Part shown: positions 42,401 through 57,600 of the stretch, one piece after another
Layout: each line of letters starts with the position of its first letter
How positions within the stretch are numbered: the stretch's first letter is position 1
NCBI GenBank assembly: GCA_037349105.1
Contig: JAYJMM010000020.1
Coordinates: forward strand, 366,001 to 430,000
DNA from: Limnomonas spitsbergensis
Taxonomy: Eukaryota; Chlorophyta; Chlorophyceae; Chlamydomonadales
DNA length: 64,000 bases
Reading direction: 5' to 3'
Program-made: the position numbers and the translations under genes
The notes under the pieces: generated by a model
Database searches by the model: none
What the model saw: only the letters and a program-made list of their open reading frames with translations
Told to the model about the DNA's origin: nothing

Positions 42401-45400
42401 TTAACCGGGGTGCCTATGAACTCCAGCGCAACGTCCAACCTGCCCCTGGTCAGTGGATGCAATCCTGCTTAAGCATCAACCTTAAACCGGGATGCCTATC
42501 AACTCCAGCACAACGTCCAACCTGCCCCTGGCCAGTGGATGCAATCCTGCTTAAGCATCAACCGTAAACCGGGGTGCCTATCAACTCCAGCGCAACGTCC
42601 AACCTGCCCCTGGTCAGTGGATGCAATCCTGCTTAAGCATCAACCCTTAACCGGGGTGCCTATGAACTCCAGCGCAACGTCCAACCTGCCCCTGGTCAGT
42701 GGATGCAATCCTGCTTAAGCATCAACCCTAACCCGGGGTGCCTATCAACTCCAGCGCAATGTCCAACCTGCCCCTGGTCAGTGGATGCAATCCTGCTTAA
42801 GCATCAACCCTAAACCGGGGTGCCTATCAACTCCAGCGCTACGTCCAACCTGCCCCTGGTCAGTGGATGCAATCCTGCTTAAGCATCAACCCTTAACCGG
42901 GGTGCCTATCAACTCCAGCGCTACGTCCAACCTGACCCTGGCCAGTGGATGCAATCCTTCTTAAGCATCATCCCTAAACCGGGATGCCTATCAACTCCAG
43001 CGCTACGTCCAACCTGCCCCTGGTCAGTGGATGCAATCCTGCTTAAGCATCAACCCTATACCAGGGTGGCCTATCAACTCCAGCGCTACGTCCAACCTGC
43101 CCCTGGTCAGTGGATGCAATCCTGCTTAAGCATAAACCCTAAACCGGGGTGCCTATCAACTCCAGCGCAACGTCCAACCTGCCCCTGGTCAGTGGATGCA
43201 ATCCTGCTTAAGCATCAACCCTTAACCGGGGTGCCTATGAACTCCAGCGCAACGTCCAACCTGCCCCTGGTCAGTGGATGCAATCCTGCTTAAGCATCAT
43301 CCCTAAACCGGGGTGCCTATCAACTCCAGCGCTACGTCCAACCTGCCCCTGGTCAGTGGATGCAATCCTGCTTAAGCATCAACCCTAAACCGGGGTGCCT
43401 ATGAACTCCAGCGCAACGTCCAACCTGCCCCTGGTCAGTGGATGCAATCCTGCTTAAGCATCAACCCTAAACCGGGGTGCCTATGAACTCCAGCGCAATG
43501 TCCAACCTGCCCCTGGTCAGTGGATGCAATCCTGCTTAAGCATCAACCTAAAACCTGGGTGCCTATGAACTCCAGCGCAACGTCCAACCTGCCCCTGGTC
43601 AGTGGATGCAATCCTGCTTAAGCATCAACCCTAAACCGGGGTGCCTATCAACTCCAGCGCTACGTCCAACCTGCCCCTGGTCAGTGGATGCAATCCTGCT
43701 TAAGCATCAACCCTAAACTGGGGTGCCTATCAACTCCAGCGCTATGTCCAACCTGCCCCTGGCCAGTGGATGCAATCCTGCTTAAGCATCATCCCTAAAC
43801 CGGGGTGCCTATGAACTCTAGCGCAACGTCCAACCTGCCCCTGGCCAGTGGATGCAATCCTGCTTAAGCATCAACCCTAAACCAGGGTGCCTATCAACTG
43901 CAGCGCAACGTCCAACCTGCCCCTGGTCAGTGGATGCAATCCTGCTTAAGCATCAACCCTAAACCGGGGTGCCTATCAACTCCAGCGCAACGTCCAACCT
44001 GCCCCTGGCCAGTAGATGCAATCCTGCTTAAGCATCAACCCTAAACCGGGGAGCCTATCAACTCCAGTGCAACGTCCAACCTGACCCTGGCCAGTGGATG
44101 CAATCCTGCTTAAGCATCAACCCTAAACCGGGGTGCCTATCAACTCCAGCGCAACGTCCAACCTGCCCCTGGCCAGTAGATGCAATCCTGCTTAAGCATC
44201 AACCCTAAACCGGGGAGCCTATCAACTCCAGTGCAACGTCCAACCTGACCCTGGCCAGTGGATGCAATCCTGCTTAAGCATCAACCCTAAACCGGGGTGC
44301 CTATCAACTCCAGCGCAACGTCCAACCTGACCCTGGCCAGTAGATGCAATCCTGCTTAAGCATCAACCCTAAACCAGGGTGCCTATCAACTCCAGCGCAA
44401 CGTCCAACCTGCCCCTGGCCAGTAGATGCAATCCTGCTTAAGCATCAACCCTAAACCGGGGAGCCTATCAACTCCAGTGCAACGTCCAACCTGACCCTGG
44501 CCAGTGGATGCAATCCTGCTTAAGCATCAACCCTAAACCGGGGTGCCTATCAACTCCAGCGCAACGTCCAACCTGACCCTGGCCAGTGGATGCAATCCTG
44601 CTTAAGCAACATCCCTAAACCGGGGTGCCTATCAACTCCAGCGCAACGTCCAACCTGCCCCTGGCCAGTGGATGCAATCCTGCTTAAGCATCAACCCTAA
44701 ACCGGGGTGCCTATCAACTCCAGCGCTACGTCCAACCTGCCCCTGGCCAGTGGATGCAATCCTGCTTAAGCATCATCCGTAAACCGGGGAGCCAATCAAC
44801 TCCAGCGCAACGTCCAACCTGCCCCTGGCCAGTGGATGCAATCCTGCTTAAGCATCAACCCTAAACCGGGGTGCCTATCAACTCCAGCGCAACGTCCAAC
44901 CTGCCCCTGGCCAGTGGATGCAATCCTGCTTAAGCATCATCCCTAAACCGGGGTGCCTATCAACTCCAGCGCTATATCCAACCTGCCCCTGGCCAGTGGA
45001 TGCAATCCTGCTTAAGCATCATCCCTAAACCGGGGTGCCTATGAACTCTAGCGCAACGTCCAACCTGCCCCTGGCCAGTGGATGCAATCCTGCTTAAGCA
45101 TCAACCCTAAACCGGGGTGCCTATCAACTCCAGCGCAACGTCCAACCTGCCCCTGGTCAGTGGATGCAATCCTGCTTAAGCATCAACCCTAAACCGGGGT
45201 GCCTATCAACTCCAGCGCAACGTCCAACCTGCCCCTGGCCAGTAGATGCAATCCTGCTTAAGCATCAACCCTAAACCGGGGAGCCTATCAACTCCAGTGC
45301 AACGTCCAACCTGACCCTGGCCAGTGGATGCAATCCTGCTTAAGCATCAACCCTAAACCGGGGTGCCTATCAACTCCAGCGCAACGTCCAACCTGACCCT

Positions 45401-48400
45401 GGCCAGTGGATGCAATCCTGCTTAAGCAACATCCCTAAACCGGGGTGCCTATCAACTCCAGCGCAACGTCCAACCTGCCCCTGGCCAGTGGATGCAATCC
45501 TGCTTAAGCATCAACCCTAAACCGGGGTGCCTATCAACTCCAGCGCTACGTCCAACCTGCCCCTGGCCAGTGGATGCAATCCTGCTTAAGCATCATCCGT
45601 AAACCGGGGAGCCAATCAACTCCAGCGCAACGTCCAACCTGCCCCTGGCCAGTGGATGCAATCCTGCTTAAGCATCAACCCTAAACCGGGGTGCCTATCA
45701 ACTCCAGCGCAACGTCCAACCTGCCCCTGGTCAGTGGATGCAATCCTGCTTAAGCATCAACCATAACCGGGGTGCCTATCAACTCCAGCGCAACGTCCAA
45801 CCTGCCCCTGGCCAGTGGATGCAATCCTGCTTAAGCATCAACCGTAAACTGGGGTGCCTATCAACTCCAGTGCAACGTCCAACCTGCCCATGGCCAGTGG
45901 ATGCAATCCTGCTTAAGCATCAACCCTAAACCGGGGTGTCTATCAACTCCAGCGCAACGTCCAACCTGCCCCTGGTCAGTGGATGCAATCCTGCTCAAGC
46001 ATCAATTCTAAACCGGGGTGCCTATGAACTTCAGCGCAACGTCCAACCTGCCCCTGGTCAGTGGATGCAATCCTGCTTAAGCATCAACCCTAAACCGGGG
46101 TGCCTATCAACTCCAGCGCAACGTCCAACCTGCCCCTGGCCAGTAGATGCAATCCTGCTTAAGCATCAACCCTAAACCGGGGAGCCTATCAACTCCAGTG
46201 CAACGTCCAACCTGACCCTGGCCAGTGGATGCAATCCTGCTTAAGCATCAACCCTAAACCGGGGTGCCTATCAACTCCAGCGCAACGTCCAACCTGACCC
46301 TGGCCAGTGGATGCAATCCTGCTTAAGCATCAACCCTAAACCAGGGTGCCTATCAACTCCAGCGCAACGTCCAACCTGCCCCTGGTCAGTGGATGCAATC
46401 CTGCTTAAGCATCAACCCTAAACCGGGGTGCCTAACAACTCCAGCGCAACGTCCAACCTGCCCCTGGCCAGTAGATGCAATCCTGCTTAAGCATCAACCC
46501 TAAACCGGGGAGCCTATCAACTCGAGTGCAACGTCCAACCTGACCCTGGCCAGTGGATGCAATCCTGCTTAAGCATCAACCCTAAACCGGGGTGCCTATC
46601 AACTCCAGCGCAACGTCCAACCTGACCCTGGCCAGTGGATGCAATCCTGCTTAAGCAACATCCCTAAACCGGGGTGCCTATCAACTCCAGCGCAACGTCC
46701 AACCTGCCCCTGGCCAGTGGATGCAATCCTGCTTAAGCATCAACCCTAAACCGGGGTGCCTATCAACTCCAGCGCTACGTCCAACCTGCCCCTGGCCAGT
46801 GGATGCAATCCTGCTTAAGCATCATCCGTAAACCGGGGAGCCAATCAACTCCAGCGCAACGTCCAACCTGCCCCTGGCCAGTGGATGCAATCCTGCTTAA
46901 GCATCAACCCTAAACCGGGGTGCCTATCAACTCCAGCGCAACGTCCAACCTGCCCCTGGTCAGTGGATGCAATCCTGCTTAAGCATCAACCATAACCGGG
47001 GTGCCTATCAACTCCAGCGCAACGTCCAACCTGCCCCTGGCCAGTGGATGCAATCCTGCTTAAGCATCAACCGTAAACTGGGGTGCCTATCAACTCCAGC
47101 GCAACGTCCAACCTGCCCATGGCCAGTGGATGCAATCCTGCTTAAGCATCAACCCTAAACCGGGGTGTCTATCAACTCCAGCGCAACGTCCAACCTGCCC
47201 CTGGTCAGTGGATGCAATCCTGCTCAAGCATCAATTCTAAACCGGGGTGCCTATGAACTTCAGCGCAACGTCCAACCTGCCCCTGGTCAGTGGATGCAAT
47301 CCTGCTTAAGCATCAACCCTAAACCGGGGTGCCTATCAACTCCAGCGCAACGTCCAACCTGCCCCTGGCCAGTAGATGCAATCCTGCTTAAGCATCAACC
47401 CTAAACCGGGGAGCCTATCAACTCCAGTGCAACGTCCAACCTGACCCTGGCCAGTGGATGCAATCCTGCTTAAGCATCAACCCTAAACCGGGGTGCCTAT
47501 CAACTCCAGTGCAACGTCCAACCTGACCCTGGCCAGTGGATGCAATCCTGCTTAAGCAACATCCCTAAACCGGGGTGCCTATCAACTCCAGCGCAACGTC
47601 CAACCTGCCCCTGGCCAGTGGATGCAATCCTGCTTAAGCATCAACCCTAAACCGGGGTGCCTATCAACTCCAGCGCAACGTCCAACCTGCCCCTGGCCAG
47701 TGGATGCAATCCTGCTTAAGCATCATCCCTAAACCGGGGTGCCTATGAACTCCAGCGCTACGTCCAACCTGCCCCTGGCCAGTGGATGCAATCCTGCTTA
47801 AGCATCATCCCTAAACCGGGGTGCCTATGAACTCTAGCGCAACGTCCAACCTGCCCCTGGCCAGTGGATGCAATCCTGCTTAAGCATCAACCCTAAACCA
47901 GGGTGCCTATCAACTCCAGCGCAACGTCCAACCTGCCCCTGGTCAGTGGATGCAATCCTGCTTAAGCATCAACCCTAAACCGGGGTGCCTATCAACTCCA
48001 GCGCAACGTCCAACCTGCCCCTGGTCAGTGGATGCAATCCTGCTTAAGCATCAACCCTAAACCGGGGTGCCTATCAACTCCAGCGCAATGTCCAACCTGC
48101 CCCTGGCCAGTGGATGCAATCCTGCTCAAGCATCAATTCTAAACCGGGGTGCCTATGAACTTCAGCGCAACGTCCAACCTGCCCCTGGTCAGTGGATGCA
48201 ATCCTGCTTAAGCATCAACCCTAAACCGGGGTGCCTATCAACTCCAGCGCAACGTCCAACCTGCCCCTGGCCAGTAGATGCAATCCTGCTAAAGCATCAA
48301 CCCTAAACCGGGGTGCCTATCAAGTCCAGCGCAACGTCCAACCTGCCCCTGGTCAGTGGATGCAATCCTGCTTAAGCATCAACCCTAAACCGGGGTGCCT

Positions 48401-51400
48401 ATCAACTCCAGCGCAACGTCCAACCTGACCCTGGCCAGTGGATGCAATCCTGCTTAAGCAACATCCCTAAACCGGGGTGCCTATCAACTCCAGCGCAACG
48501 TCCAACCTGCCCCTGGCCAGTGGATGCAATCCTGCTTAAGCATCAACCCTAAACCGGGGTGCCTATCAACTCCAGCGCTACGTCCAACCTGCCCCTGGCC
48601 AGTGGATGCAATCCTGCTTAAGCATCATCCGTAAACCGGGGAGCCAATCAACTCCAGCGCAACGTCCAACCTGCCCCTGGCCAGTGGATGCAATCCTGCT
48701 TAAGCATCAACCCTAAACCGGGGTGCCTATCAACTCCAGCGCAACGTCCAACCTGCCCCTGGTCAGTGGATGCAATCCTGCTTAAGCATCAACCATAACC
48801 GGGGTGCCTATCAACTCCAGCGCAACGTCCAACCTGCCCCTGGCCAGTGGATGCAATCCTGCTTAAGCATCAACCGTAAACTGGGGTGCCTATCAACTCC
48901 AGTGCAACGTCCAACCTGCCCATGGCCAGTGGATGCAATCCTGCTTAAGCATCAACCCTAAACCGGGGTGTCTATCAACTCCAGCGCAACGTCCAACCTG
49001 CCCCTGGTCAGTGGATGCAATCCTGCTCAAGCATCAATTCTAAACCGGGGTGCCTATGAACTTCAGCGCAACGTCCAACCTGCCCCTGGTCAGTGGATGC
49101 AATCCTGCTTAAGCATCAACCCTAAACCGGGGTGCCTATCAACTCCAGCGCAACGTCCAACCTGCCCCTGGCCAGTAGATGCAATCCTGCTTAAGCATCA
49201 ACCCTAAACCGGGGAGCCTATCAACTCCAGTGCAACGTCCAACCTGACCCTGGCCAGTGGATGCAATCCTGCTTAAGCATCAACCCTAAACCGGGGTGCC
49301 TATCAACTCCAGCGCAACGTCCAACCTGACCCTGGCCAGTGGATGCAATCCTGCTTAAGCATCAACCCTAAACCAGGGTGCCTATCAACTCCAGCGCAAC
49401 GTCCAACCTGCCCCTGGTCAGTGGATGCAATCCTGCTTAAGCATCAACCCTAAACCGGGGTGCCTAACAACTCCAGCGCAACGTCCAACCTGCCCCTGGC
49501 CAGTAGATGCAATCCTGCTTAAGCATCAACCCTAAACCGGGGAGCCTATCAACTCGAGTGCAACGTCCAACCTGACCCTGGCCAGTGGATGCAATCCTGC
49601 TTAAGCATCAACCCTAAACCGGGGTGCCTATCAACTCCAGCGCAACGTCCAACCTGACCCTGGCCAGTGGATGCAATCCTGCTTAAGCAACATCCCTAAA
49701 CCGGGGTGCCTATCAACTCCAGCGCAACGTCCAACCTGCCCCTGGCCAGTGGATGCAATCCTGCTTAAGCATCAACCCTAAACCGGGGTGCCTATCAACT
49801 CCAGCGCTACGTCCAACCTGCCCCTGGCCAGTGGATGCAATCCTGCTTAAGCATCATCCGTAAACCGGGGAGCCAATCAACTCCAGCGCAACGTCCAACC
49901 TGCCCCTGGCCAGTGGATGCAATCCTGCTTAAGCATCAACCCTAAACCGGGGTGCCTATCAACTCCAGCGCAACGTCCAACCTGCCCCTGGTCAGTGGAT
50001 GCAATCCTGCTTAAGCATCAACCATAACCGGGGTGCCTATCAACTCCAGCGCAACGTCCAACCTGCCCCTGGCCAGTGGATGCAATCCTGCTTAAGCATC
50101 AACCGTAAACTGGGGTGCCTATCAACTCCAGCGCAACGTCCAACCTGCCCATGGCCAGTGGATGCAATCCTGCTTAAGCATCAACCCTAAACCGGGGTGT
50201 CTATCAACTCCAGCGCAACGTCCAACCTGCCCCTGGTCAGTGGATGCAATCCTGCTCAAGCATCAATTCTAAACCGGGGTGCCTATGAACTTCAGCGCAA
50301 CGTCCAACCTGCCCCTGGTCAGTGGATGCAATCCTGCTTAAGCATCAACCCTAAACCGGGGTGCCTATCAACTCCAGCGCAACGTCCAACCTGCCCCTGG
50401 CCAGTAGATGCAATCCTGCTTAAGCATCAACCCTAAACCGGGGAGCCTATCAACTCCAGTGCAACGTCCAACCTGACCCTGGCCAGTGGATGCAATCCTG
50501 CTTAAGCATCAACCCTAAACCGGGGTGCCTATCAACTCCAGTGCAACGTCCAACCTGACCCTGGCCAGTGGATGCAATCCTGCTTAAGCAACATCCCTAA
50601 ACCGGGGTGCCTATCAACTCCAGCGCAACGTCCAACCTGCCCCTGGCCAGTGGATGCAATCCTGCTTAAGCATCAACCCTAAACCGGGGTGCCTATCAAC
50701 TCCAGCGCAACGTCCAACCTGCCCCTGGCCAGTGGATGCAATCCTGCTTAAGCATCATCCCTAAACCGGGGTGCCTATGAACTCCAGCGCTACGTCCAAC
50801 CTGCCCCTGGCCAGTGGATGCAATCCTGCTTAAGCATCATCCCTAAACCGGGGTGCCTATGAACTCCAGCGCAACGTCCAACCTGCCCCTGGCCAGTGGA
50901 TGCAATCCTGCTTAAGCATCAACCCTAAACCAGGGTGCCTATCAACTCCAGCGCAACGTCCAACCTGCCCCTGGTCAGTGGATGCAATCCTGCTTAAGCA
51001 TCAACCCTAAACCGGGGTGCCTATCAACTCCAGCGCAACGTCCAACCTGCCCCTGGTCAGTGGATGCAATCCTGCTTAAGCATCAACCCTAAACCGGGGT
51101 GCCTATCAACTCCAGCGCAACGTCCAACCTGCCCCTGGCCAGTGGATGCAATCCTGCTTAAGCATCAACCGTAAACTGGGGTGCCTATCAACTCCAGCGC
51201 AACGTCCAACCTGCCCATGGCCAGTGGATGCAATCCTGCTTAAGCATCAACCCTAAACCGGGGTGCCTATCAACTCCAGCGCAACGTCCAACCTGCCCCT
51301 GGTCAGTGGATGCAATCCTGCTCAAGCATCAATTCTAAACCGGGGTGCCTATGAACTCCAGCGCAACGTCCAACCTGCCCCTGGCCAGTGGATGCAATCC

Positions 51401-54400
51401 TGCTTAAGCATCAACCCTAAACCGGGGAGCCTATCAACTCCAGCGCAACGTCCAACCTGCCCCTGGTCAGTGGATGCAATCCTGCTTAAGCATCAACCCT
51501 AAACCGGGGTGCCTATCAACTCCAGCGCAACGTCCAACCTGCCCCTGGCCAGTGGATGCAATCCTGCTTAAGCATCAACCGTAAACTGGGGTGCCTATCA
51601 ACTCCAGCGCAACGTCCAACCTGCCCATGGCCAGTGGATGCAATCCTGCTTAAGCATCAACCCTAAACCGGGGTGCCTATCAACTCCAGCGCAACGTCCA
51701 ACCTGCCCCTGGTCAGTGGATGCAATCCTGCTCAAGCATCAATTCTAAACCGGGGTGCCTATGAACTCCAGCGCAACGTCCAACCTGCCCCTGGTCAGTG
51801 GATGCAATCCTGCTTAAGCATCAACCCTAAACCGGGGTGCCTATCAACTCCAGCGCAACGTCCAACCTGCCCCTGGCCAGTAGATGCAATCCTGCTTAAG
51901 CATCAACCCTAAACCGGGGAGCCTATCAACTCCAGTGCAACGTCCAACCTGACCCTGGCCAGTGGATGCAATCCTGCTTAAGCATCAACCCTAAACCGGG
52001 GTGCCTATCAACTCCAGCGCAACGTCCAACCTGACCCTGGCCAGTGGATGCAATCCTGCTTAAGCAACATCCCTAAACCGGGGTGCCTATCAACTCCAGC
52101 GCAACGTCCAACCTGCCCCTGGCCAGTGGATGCAATCCTGCTTAAGCATCAACCCTAAACCGGGGTGCCTATCAACTCCAGCGCTACGTCCAACCTGCCC
52201 CTGGCCAGTGGATGCAATCCTGCTTAAGCATCATCCCTAAACCGGGGAGCCAATCAACTCCAGCGCAACGTCCAACCTGCCCCTGGCCAGTGGATGCAAT
52301 CCTGCTTAAGCATCAACCCTAAACCGGGGTGCCTATCAACTCCAGCGCTATGTCCAACCTGACCCTGGCCAGTGGATGCAATCCTGCTTAAGCATCATCC
52401 CTAAACCGGGGTGCCTATCAACTCCAGCGCTATGTCCAACCTGCCCCTGGCCAGTGGATGCAATCCTGCTTAAGCATCATCCCTAAACCGGGGTGCCTAT
52501 GAACTCTAGCGCAACGTCCAACCTGCCCCTGGCCAGTGGATGCAATCCTGCTTAAGCATCAACCCTAAACCAGGGTGCCTATCAACTCCAGCGCAACGTC
52601 CAACCTGCCCCTGGTCAGTGGATGCAATCCTGCTTAAGCATCAATTCTAAACCGGGGTGCCTATGAACTCCAGCGCAACGTCCAACCTGCCCCTGGTCAG
52701 TGGATGCAATCCTGCTTAAGCATCAACCCTAAACCGGGGTGCCTATCAACTCCAGCGCAACGTCCAACCTGCCCCTGGCCAGTAGATGCAATCCTGCTTA
52801 AGCATCAACCCTAACCCGGGGAGCCTATCAACTCCAGTGCAACGTCCAACCTGACCCTGGCCAGTGGATGCAATCCTGCTTAAGCATCAACCCTAAACCG
52901 GGGTGCCTATCAACTCCGCGCAACGTCCAACCTGCCCCTGGCCAGTGGATGCAATCCTGCTTAAGCAACATCCCAAAACCGGGGTGCCTATCAACTCCAG
53001 CGCAACGTCCAACCTGCCCCTGGCCAGTGGATGCAATCCTGCTTAAGCATCAACCCTAAACCGGGGTGCCTATCAACTCCAGCGCAACGTCCAACCTGCC
53101 CCTGGTCAGTGGATGCAATCCTACTTAAGCATCAACCCTAAACCGGGGTGCCTATCAACTCCAGCGCAACGTCCAACCTGCCCCTGGCCAGTGGATGCAA
53201 TCCTGCTTAAGCATCAACCCCAAACCGGGGTGCCTATCAACTCCAGCGCAACGTCCAACCTGCCCCTGGCCAGTGGATGCAATCCTGCTTAAGCATCAAC
53301 CCTAAACCGGGGTGCCTATCAACTCCAGCGCAACGTCCAACCTGACCCTGGCCAGTGGATGCAATCCTGCTTAAGCATCATCCCTAAACCGGGGTGCCTA
53401 TCAACTCCAGCGCAACGTCCAACCTGCCCCTGGTCAGTGGATGCAATCCTGCTTAAGCATCAACCCTAAACCGGGGTGCCTATCAACTACAGCGCAACGT
53501 CCAACCTGCCCCTGGCCAGTGGATGCAATCCTGCTTAAGCATCAACCGTAAACTGGGGTGCCTATCAACTCCAGCGCAACGTCCAACCTGCCCATGGCCA
53601 GTGGATGCAATCCTGCTTAAGCATCAACCCTAAACCGGGGTGCCTATCAACTCCAGCGCAACGTCCAACCTGCCCCTGGTCAGTGGATGCAATCCTGCTT
53701 AAGCATCAATTCTAAACCGGGGTGCCTATGAACTCCAGCGCAACGTCCAACCTGCCCCTGGTCAGTGGATGCAATCCTGCTTAAGCATCAACCCTAAACC
53801 GGGGTGCCTATCAACTCCAGCGCAACGTCCAACCTGCCCCTGGCCAGTAGATGCAATCCTGCTTAAGCATCAACCCTAAACCGGGGAGCCTATCAACTCC
53901 AGTGCAACGTCCAACCTGACCCTGGCCAGTGGATGCAATCCTGCTTAAGCATCAACCCTAAACCGGGGTGCCTATCAACTCCAGCGCAACGTCCAACCTG
54001 ACCCTGGCCAGTGGATGCAATCCTGCTTAAGCAACATCCCTAAACCGGGGTGCCTATCAACTCCAGCGCAACGTCCAACCTGCCCCTGGCCAGTGGATGC
54101 AATCCTGCTTAAGCATCAACCCTAAACCGGGGTGCCTATCAACTCCAGCGCTACGTCCAACCTGCCCCTGGCCAGTGGATGCAATCCTGCTTAAGCATCA
54201 TCCCTAAACCGGGGAGCCAATCAACTCCAGCGCAACGTCCAACCTGCCCCTGGCCAGTGGATGCAATCCTGCTTAAGCATCAACCCTAAACCGGGGTGCC
54301 TATCAACTCCAGCGCAACGTCCAACCTGACCCTGGCCAGTGGATGCAATCCTGCTTAAGCATCATCCCTAAACCGGGGTGCCTATCAAGTCCAGCGCTAT

Positions 54401-54602
54401 GTCCAACCTGCCCCTGGCCAGTGGATGCAATCCTGCTTAAGCATCATCCCTAAACCGGGGTGCCTATGAACTCTAGCGCAACGTCCAACCTGCCCCTGGC
54501 CAGTGGATGCAATCCTGCTTAAGCATCAACCCTAAACCGGGGAGCCTATCAACTCCAGCGCAACGTCCAACCTGCCCCTGGTCAGTGGATGCAATCCTGC
54601 TT

Positions 54603-57600
54603 AAGCATCAGCCCTAAACCGGGGTGCCTATCAACTCCAGCGCAACGTCCAACCTGCCCCTGGTCAGTGGATGCAATCCTGCTTAAGCATCAACCCTAAA
54701 CCGGGGTGCCTATCAACTCCAGCGCAACGTCCAACCTGCCCCTGGCCAGTGGATGCAATCATGCTTAAGCATCATCCCTAAACCGGGGAGCCAATCAACT
54801 CCAGCGCAACGTCCAACCTGCCCCTGGCCAGTGGATGCAATCCTGCTTAAGCATCAACCCTAAACCAGGGTGCCTATCAACTCCAGCGCAACGTCCAACC
54901 TGCCCCTGGTCAGTGGATGCAATCCTGCTTAAGCATCAACCCTAAACCGGGGTGCCTATCAACTCCAGCGCAACGTCCAACCTGCCCCTGGTCAGTGGAT
55001 GCAATCCTGCTTAAGCATCAACCCTAAACCGGGGTGCCTATCAACTCCAGCGCAACGTCCAACCTGCCCCTGGTCAGTGGATGCAATCCTGCTTAAGCAT
55101 CAACCCTAAACCGGGGTGCCTATCAACTCCAGCGCAACGTCCAACCTGCCCCTGGCCAGTGGATGCAATCCTGCTTAAGCATCATCCCTAAACCGGGGAG
55201 CCAATCAACTCCAGCGCAACGTCCAACCTGCCCCTGGCCAGTGGATGCAATCCTGCTTAAGCATCAACCCTAAACCGGGGTGCCTATCAACTCCAGCGCA
55301 ACGTCCAACCTGACCCTGGCCAGTGGATGCAATCCTGCTTAAGCATCATCCCTAAACCGGGGTGCCTATCAACTCCAGCGCTATGTCCAACCTGCCCCTG
55401 GCAAGTGGATGCAATCCTGCTTAAGCATCATCCCTAAACCGGGGTGCCTATGAACTCTAGCGCAACGTCCAACCTGACCCTGGCCAGTGGATGCAATCCT
55501 GCTTAAGCATCAACCCTAAACCAGGGTGCCTATGAACTCCAGCGCAACGTCCAACCTGCCCCTGGTCAGTGGATGCAATCCTGCTTAAGCATCAACCCTA
55601 AACCGGGGTGCCTATCAACTCCAGCGCTATGTCCAACCTGCCCCTGGCCAGTGGATGCAATCCTGCTTAAGCATCAACCCTAAACCGGGGTGCCTATCAA
55701 CTCCAGCGCAACGTCCAACCTGCCCCTGGTCAGTGGATGCAATCCTGCTTAAGCATCAACCCTAAACCGGGGTGCCTATGAACTCTAGCGCAACGTCCAA
55801 CCTGCCCCTGGCCAGTGGATGCAATCCTGCTTAAGCATCAACCGTAAACTGGGGTGCCTATCAACTCCAGCGCAACGTCCAACCTGCCCATAGCCAGTGG
55901 ATGCAATCCTGCTTAAGCATCAACCCTAAACCGGGGTGCCTATCAACTCCAGCGCAACGTCCAACCTGCCCCTGGTCAGTGGATGCAATCCTGCTTAAGC
56001 ATCAATTCTAAACCGGGGTGCCTATGAACTCCAGCGCAATGTCCAACCTGCCCCTGGTCAGTGGATGCAATCCTGCTTAAGCATCAACCCTAAACCGGGG
56101 TGCCTATCAACTCCAGCGCAACGTCCAACCTGCCCCTGGCCAGTAGATGCAATCCTGCTTAAGCATCAACCCTGAACCGGGGAGCCTATCAACTTCAGTG
56201 CAATGTCCAACCTGACCCTGGCCAGTGGATGCAATCCTGCTTAAGCATCAACCCTAAACCGGGGTGCCTATCAACTCCAGCGCAACGTCCAACCTGCCCC
56301 TGGCCAGTGGATGCAATCCTGCTTAAGCAACATTCCTAAACCGGGGTGCCTATCAACTCCAGCGCAACGTCCAACCTGCCCCTGGCCAGTGGATGCAATC
56401 CTGCTTAAGCATCAACCCTAAACCGGGGTGCCTATCAACTCCAGCGCTACGTCCAACCTGCCCCTGGCCAGTGGATGCAATCCTGCTTAAGCATCAACCC
56501 TAAACCGGGGAGCCAATAAACTCCAGCGCAACGTCCAACCTGCCCCTGGCCAGTGGATGCAATCCTGCTTAAGCATCAACCCTAAACCGGGGTGCCTATC
56601 AACTCCAGCGCAACGTCCAACCTGACCCTGGCCAGTGGATGCAATCCTGCTTAAGCATCATCCCTAAACCGGGGTGCCTATCAACTCCAGCGCTATGTCC
56701 AACCTGCCCCTGGCCAGTGGATGCAATCCTGCTTAAGCAGCAACCCTAAACCAGGGTGCCTATCAACTCCAGCGCAACGTCCAACCTGCCCCTGGCCAGT
56801 GGATGCAATCCTGCTTAAGCATCAACCCTAAACCGGGGTGCCTATCAACTCCAGCGCAACGTCCAACCTGCCCCTGGCCAGTGGATGCAATCCTGCTTAA
56901 GCAACATCCCTAAACCGGGGTGCCTATCAACTCCAGCGCAACGTCCAACCTGCCCCTGGCCAGTAGATGCAATCCTGCTTAAGCATCAACCCTAAACCAG
57001 GGTGCCTATCAACTCCAGCGCAACGTCCAACCTGACCCTGGCCAGTGGATGCAATCCTGCTTAAGCAACAACCCTTAACCGTGGAGCCTATCAACTCCAG
57101 CGCAACGTCCAACCTGCCCCTGGCCAGTGGATGCAATCCTGCTTAAGCATCAACCCTAAACCGGGGTGCCTATCAACTCCAGCGCTACGTCCAACCTGAC
57201 CCTGGCCAGTAGATGCAATTTTGCTTAAGCAGCAACCCTAAACCGGGGAGCCTATCAACTCCAGCGCAACATCCAACCTGCCCATGGCCAGTGGATGCAA
57301 TCCTGCTTAAGCATCAACCCTAAACCGGGGTGCCTATCAACTCCAGCGCAACGTCCAACCTGACCCTGGCCAGTGGATGCAATCCTGCTTAAGCAACATC
57401 CCTAAACCGGGGTGCCTATCAACTCCAGCGCAATGTCCAACCTGCCCCTGGCCAGTGGATGCAATCCTGCTTAAGCATCAACCCTAAACCGGGGTGCCTA
57501 TCAACTCCAGCGCTTTGTCCAACCTGCCCCTGGCCAGTGGATGCAATCCTGCTTAAGCATCAACCCTAAACCGGGGTGCCTATGAACTCCAGCGCAACGT

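Noticed and set aside
42128..53059. 63-114 codon frames in the satellite (MQSCLSINPKPGCLSTPAQ)
   Set aside because: They last about three units before the rotating frame meets a stop; identical frames recur only because blocks were duplicated.
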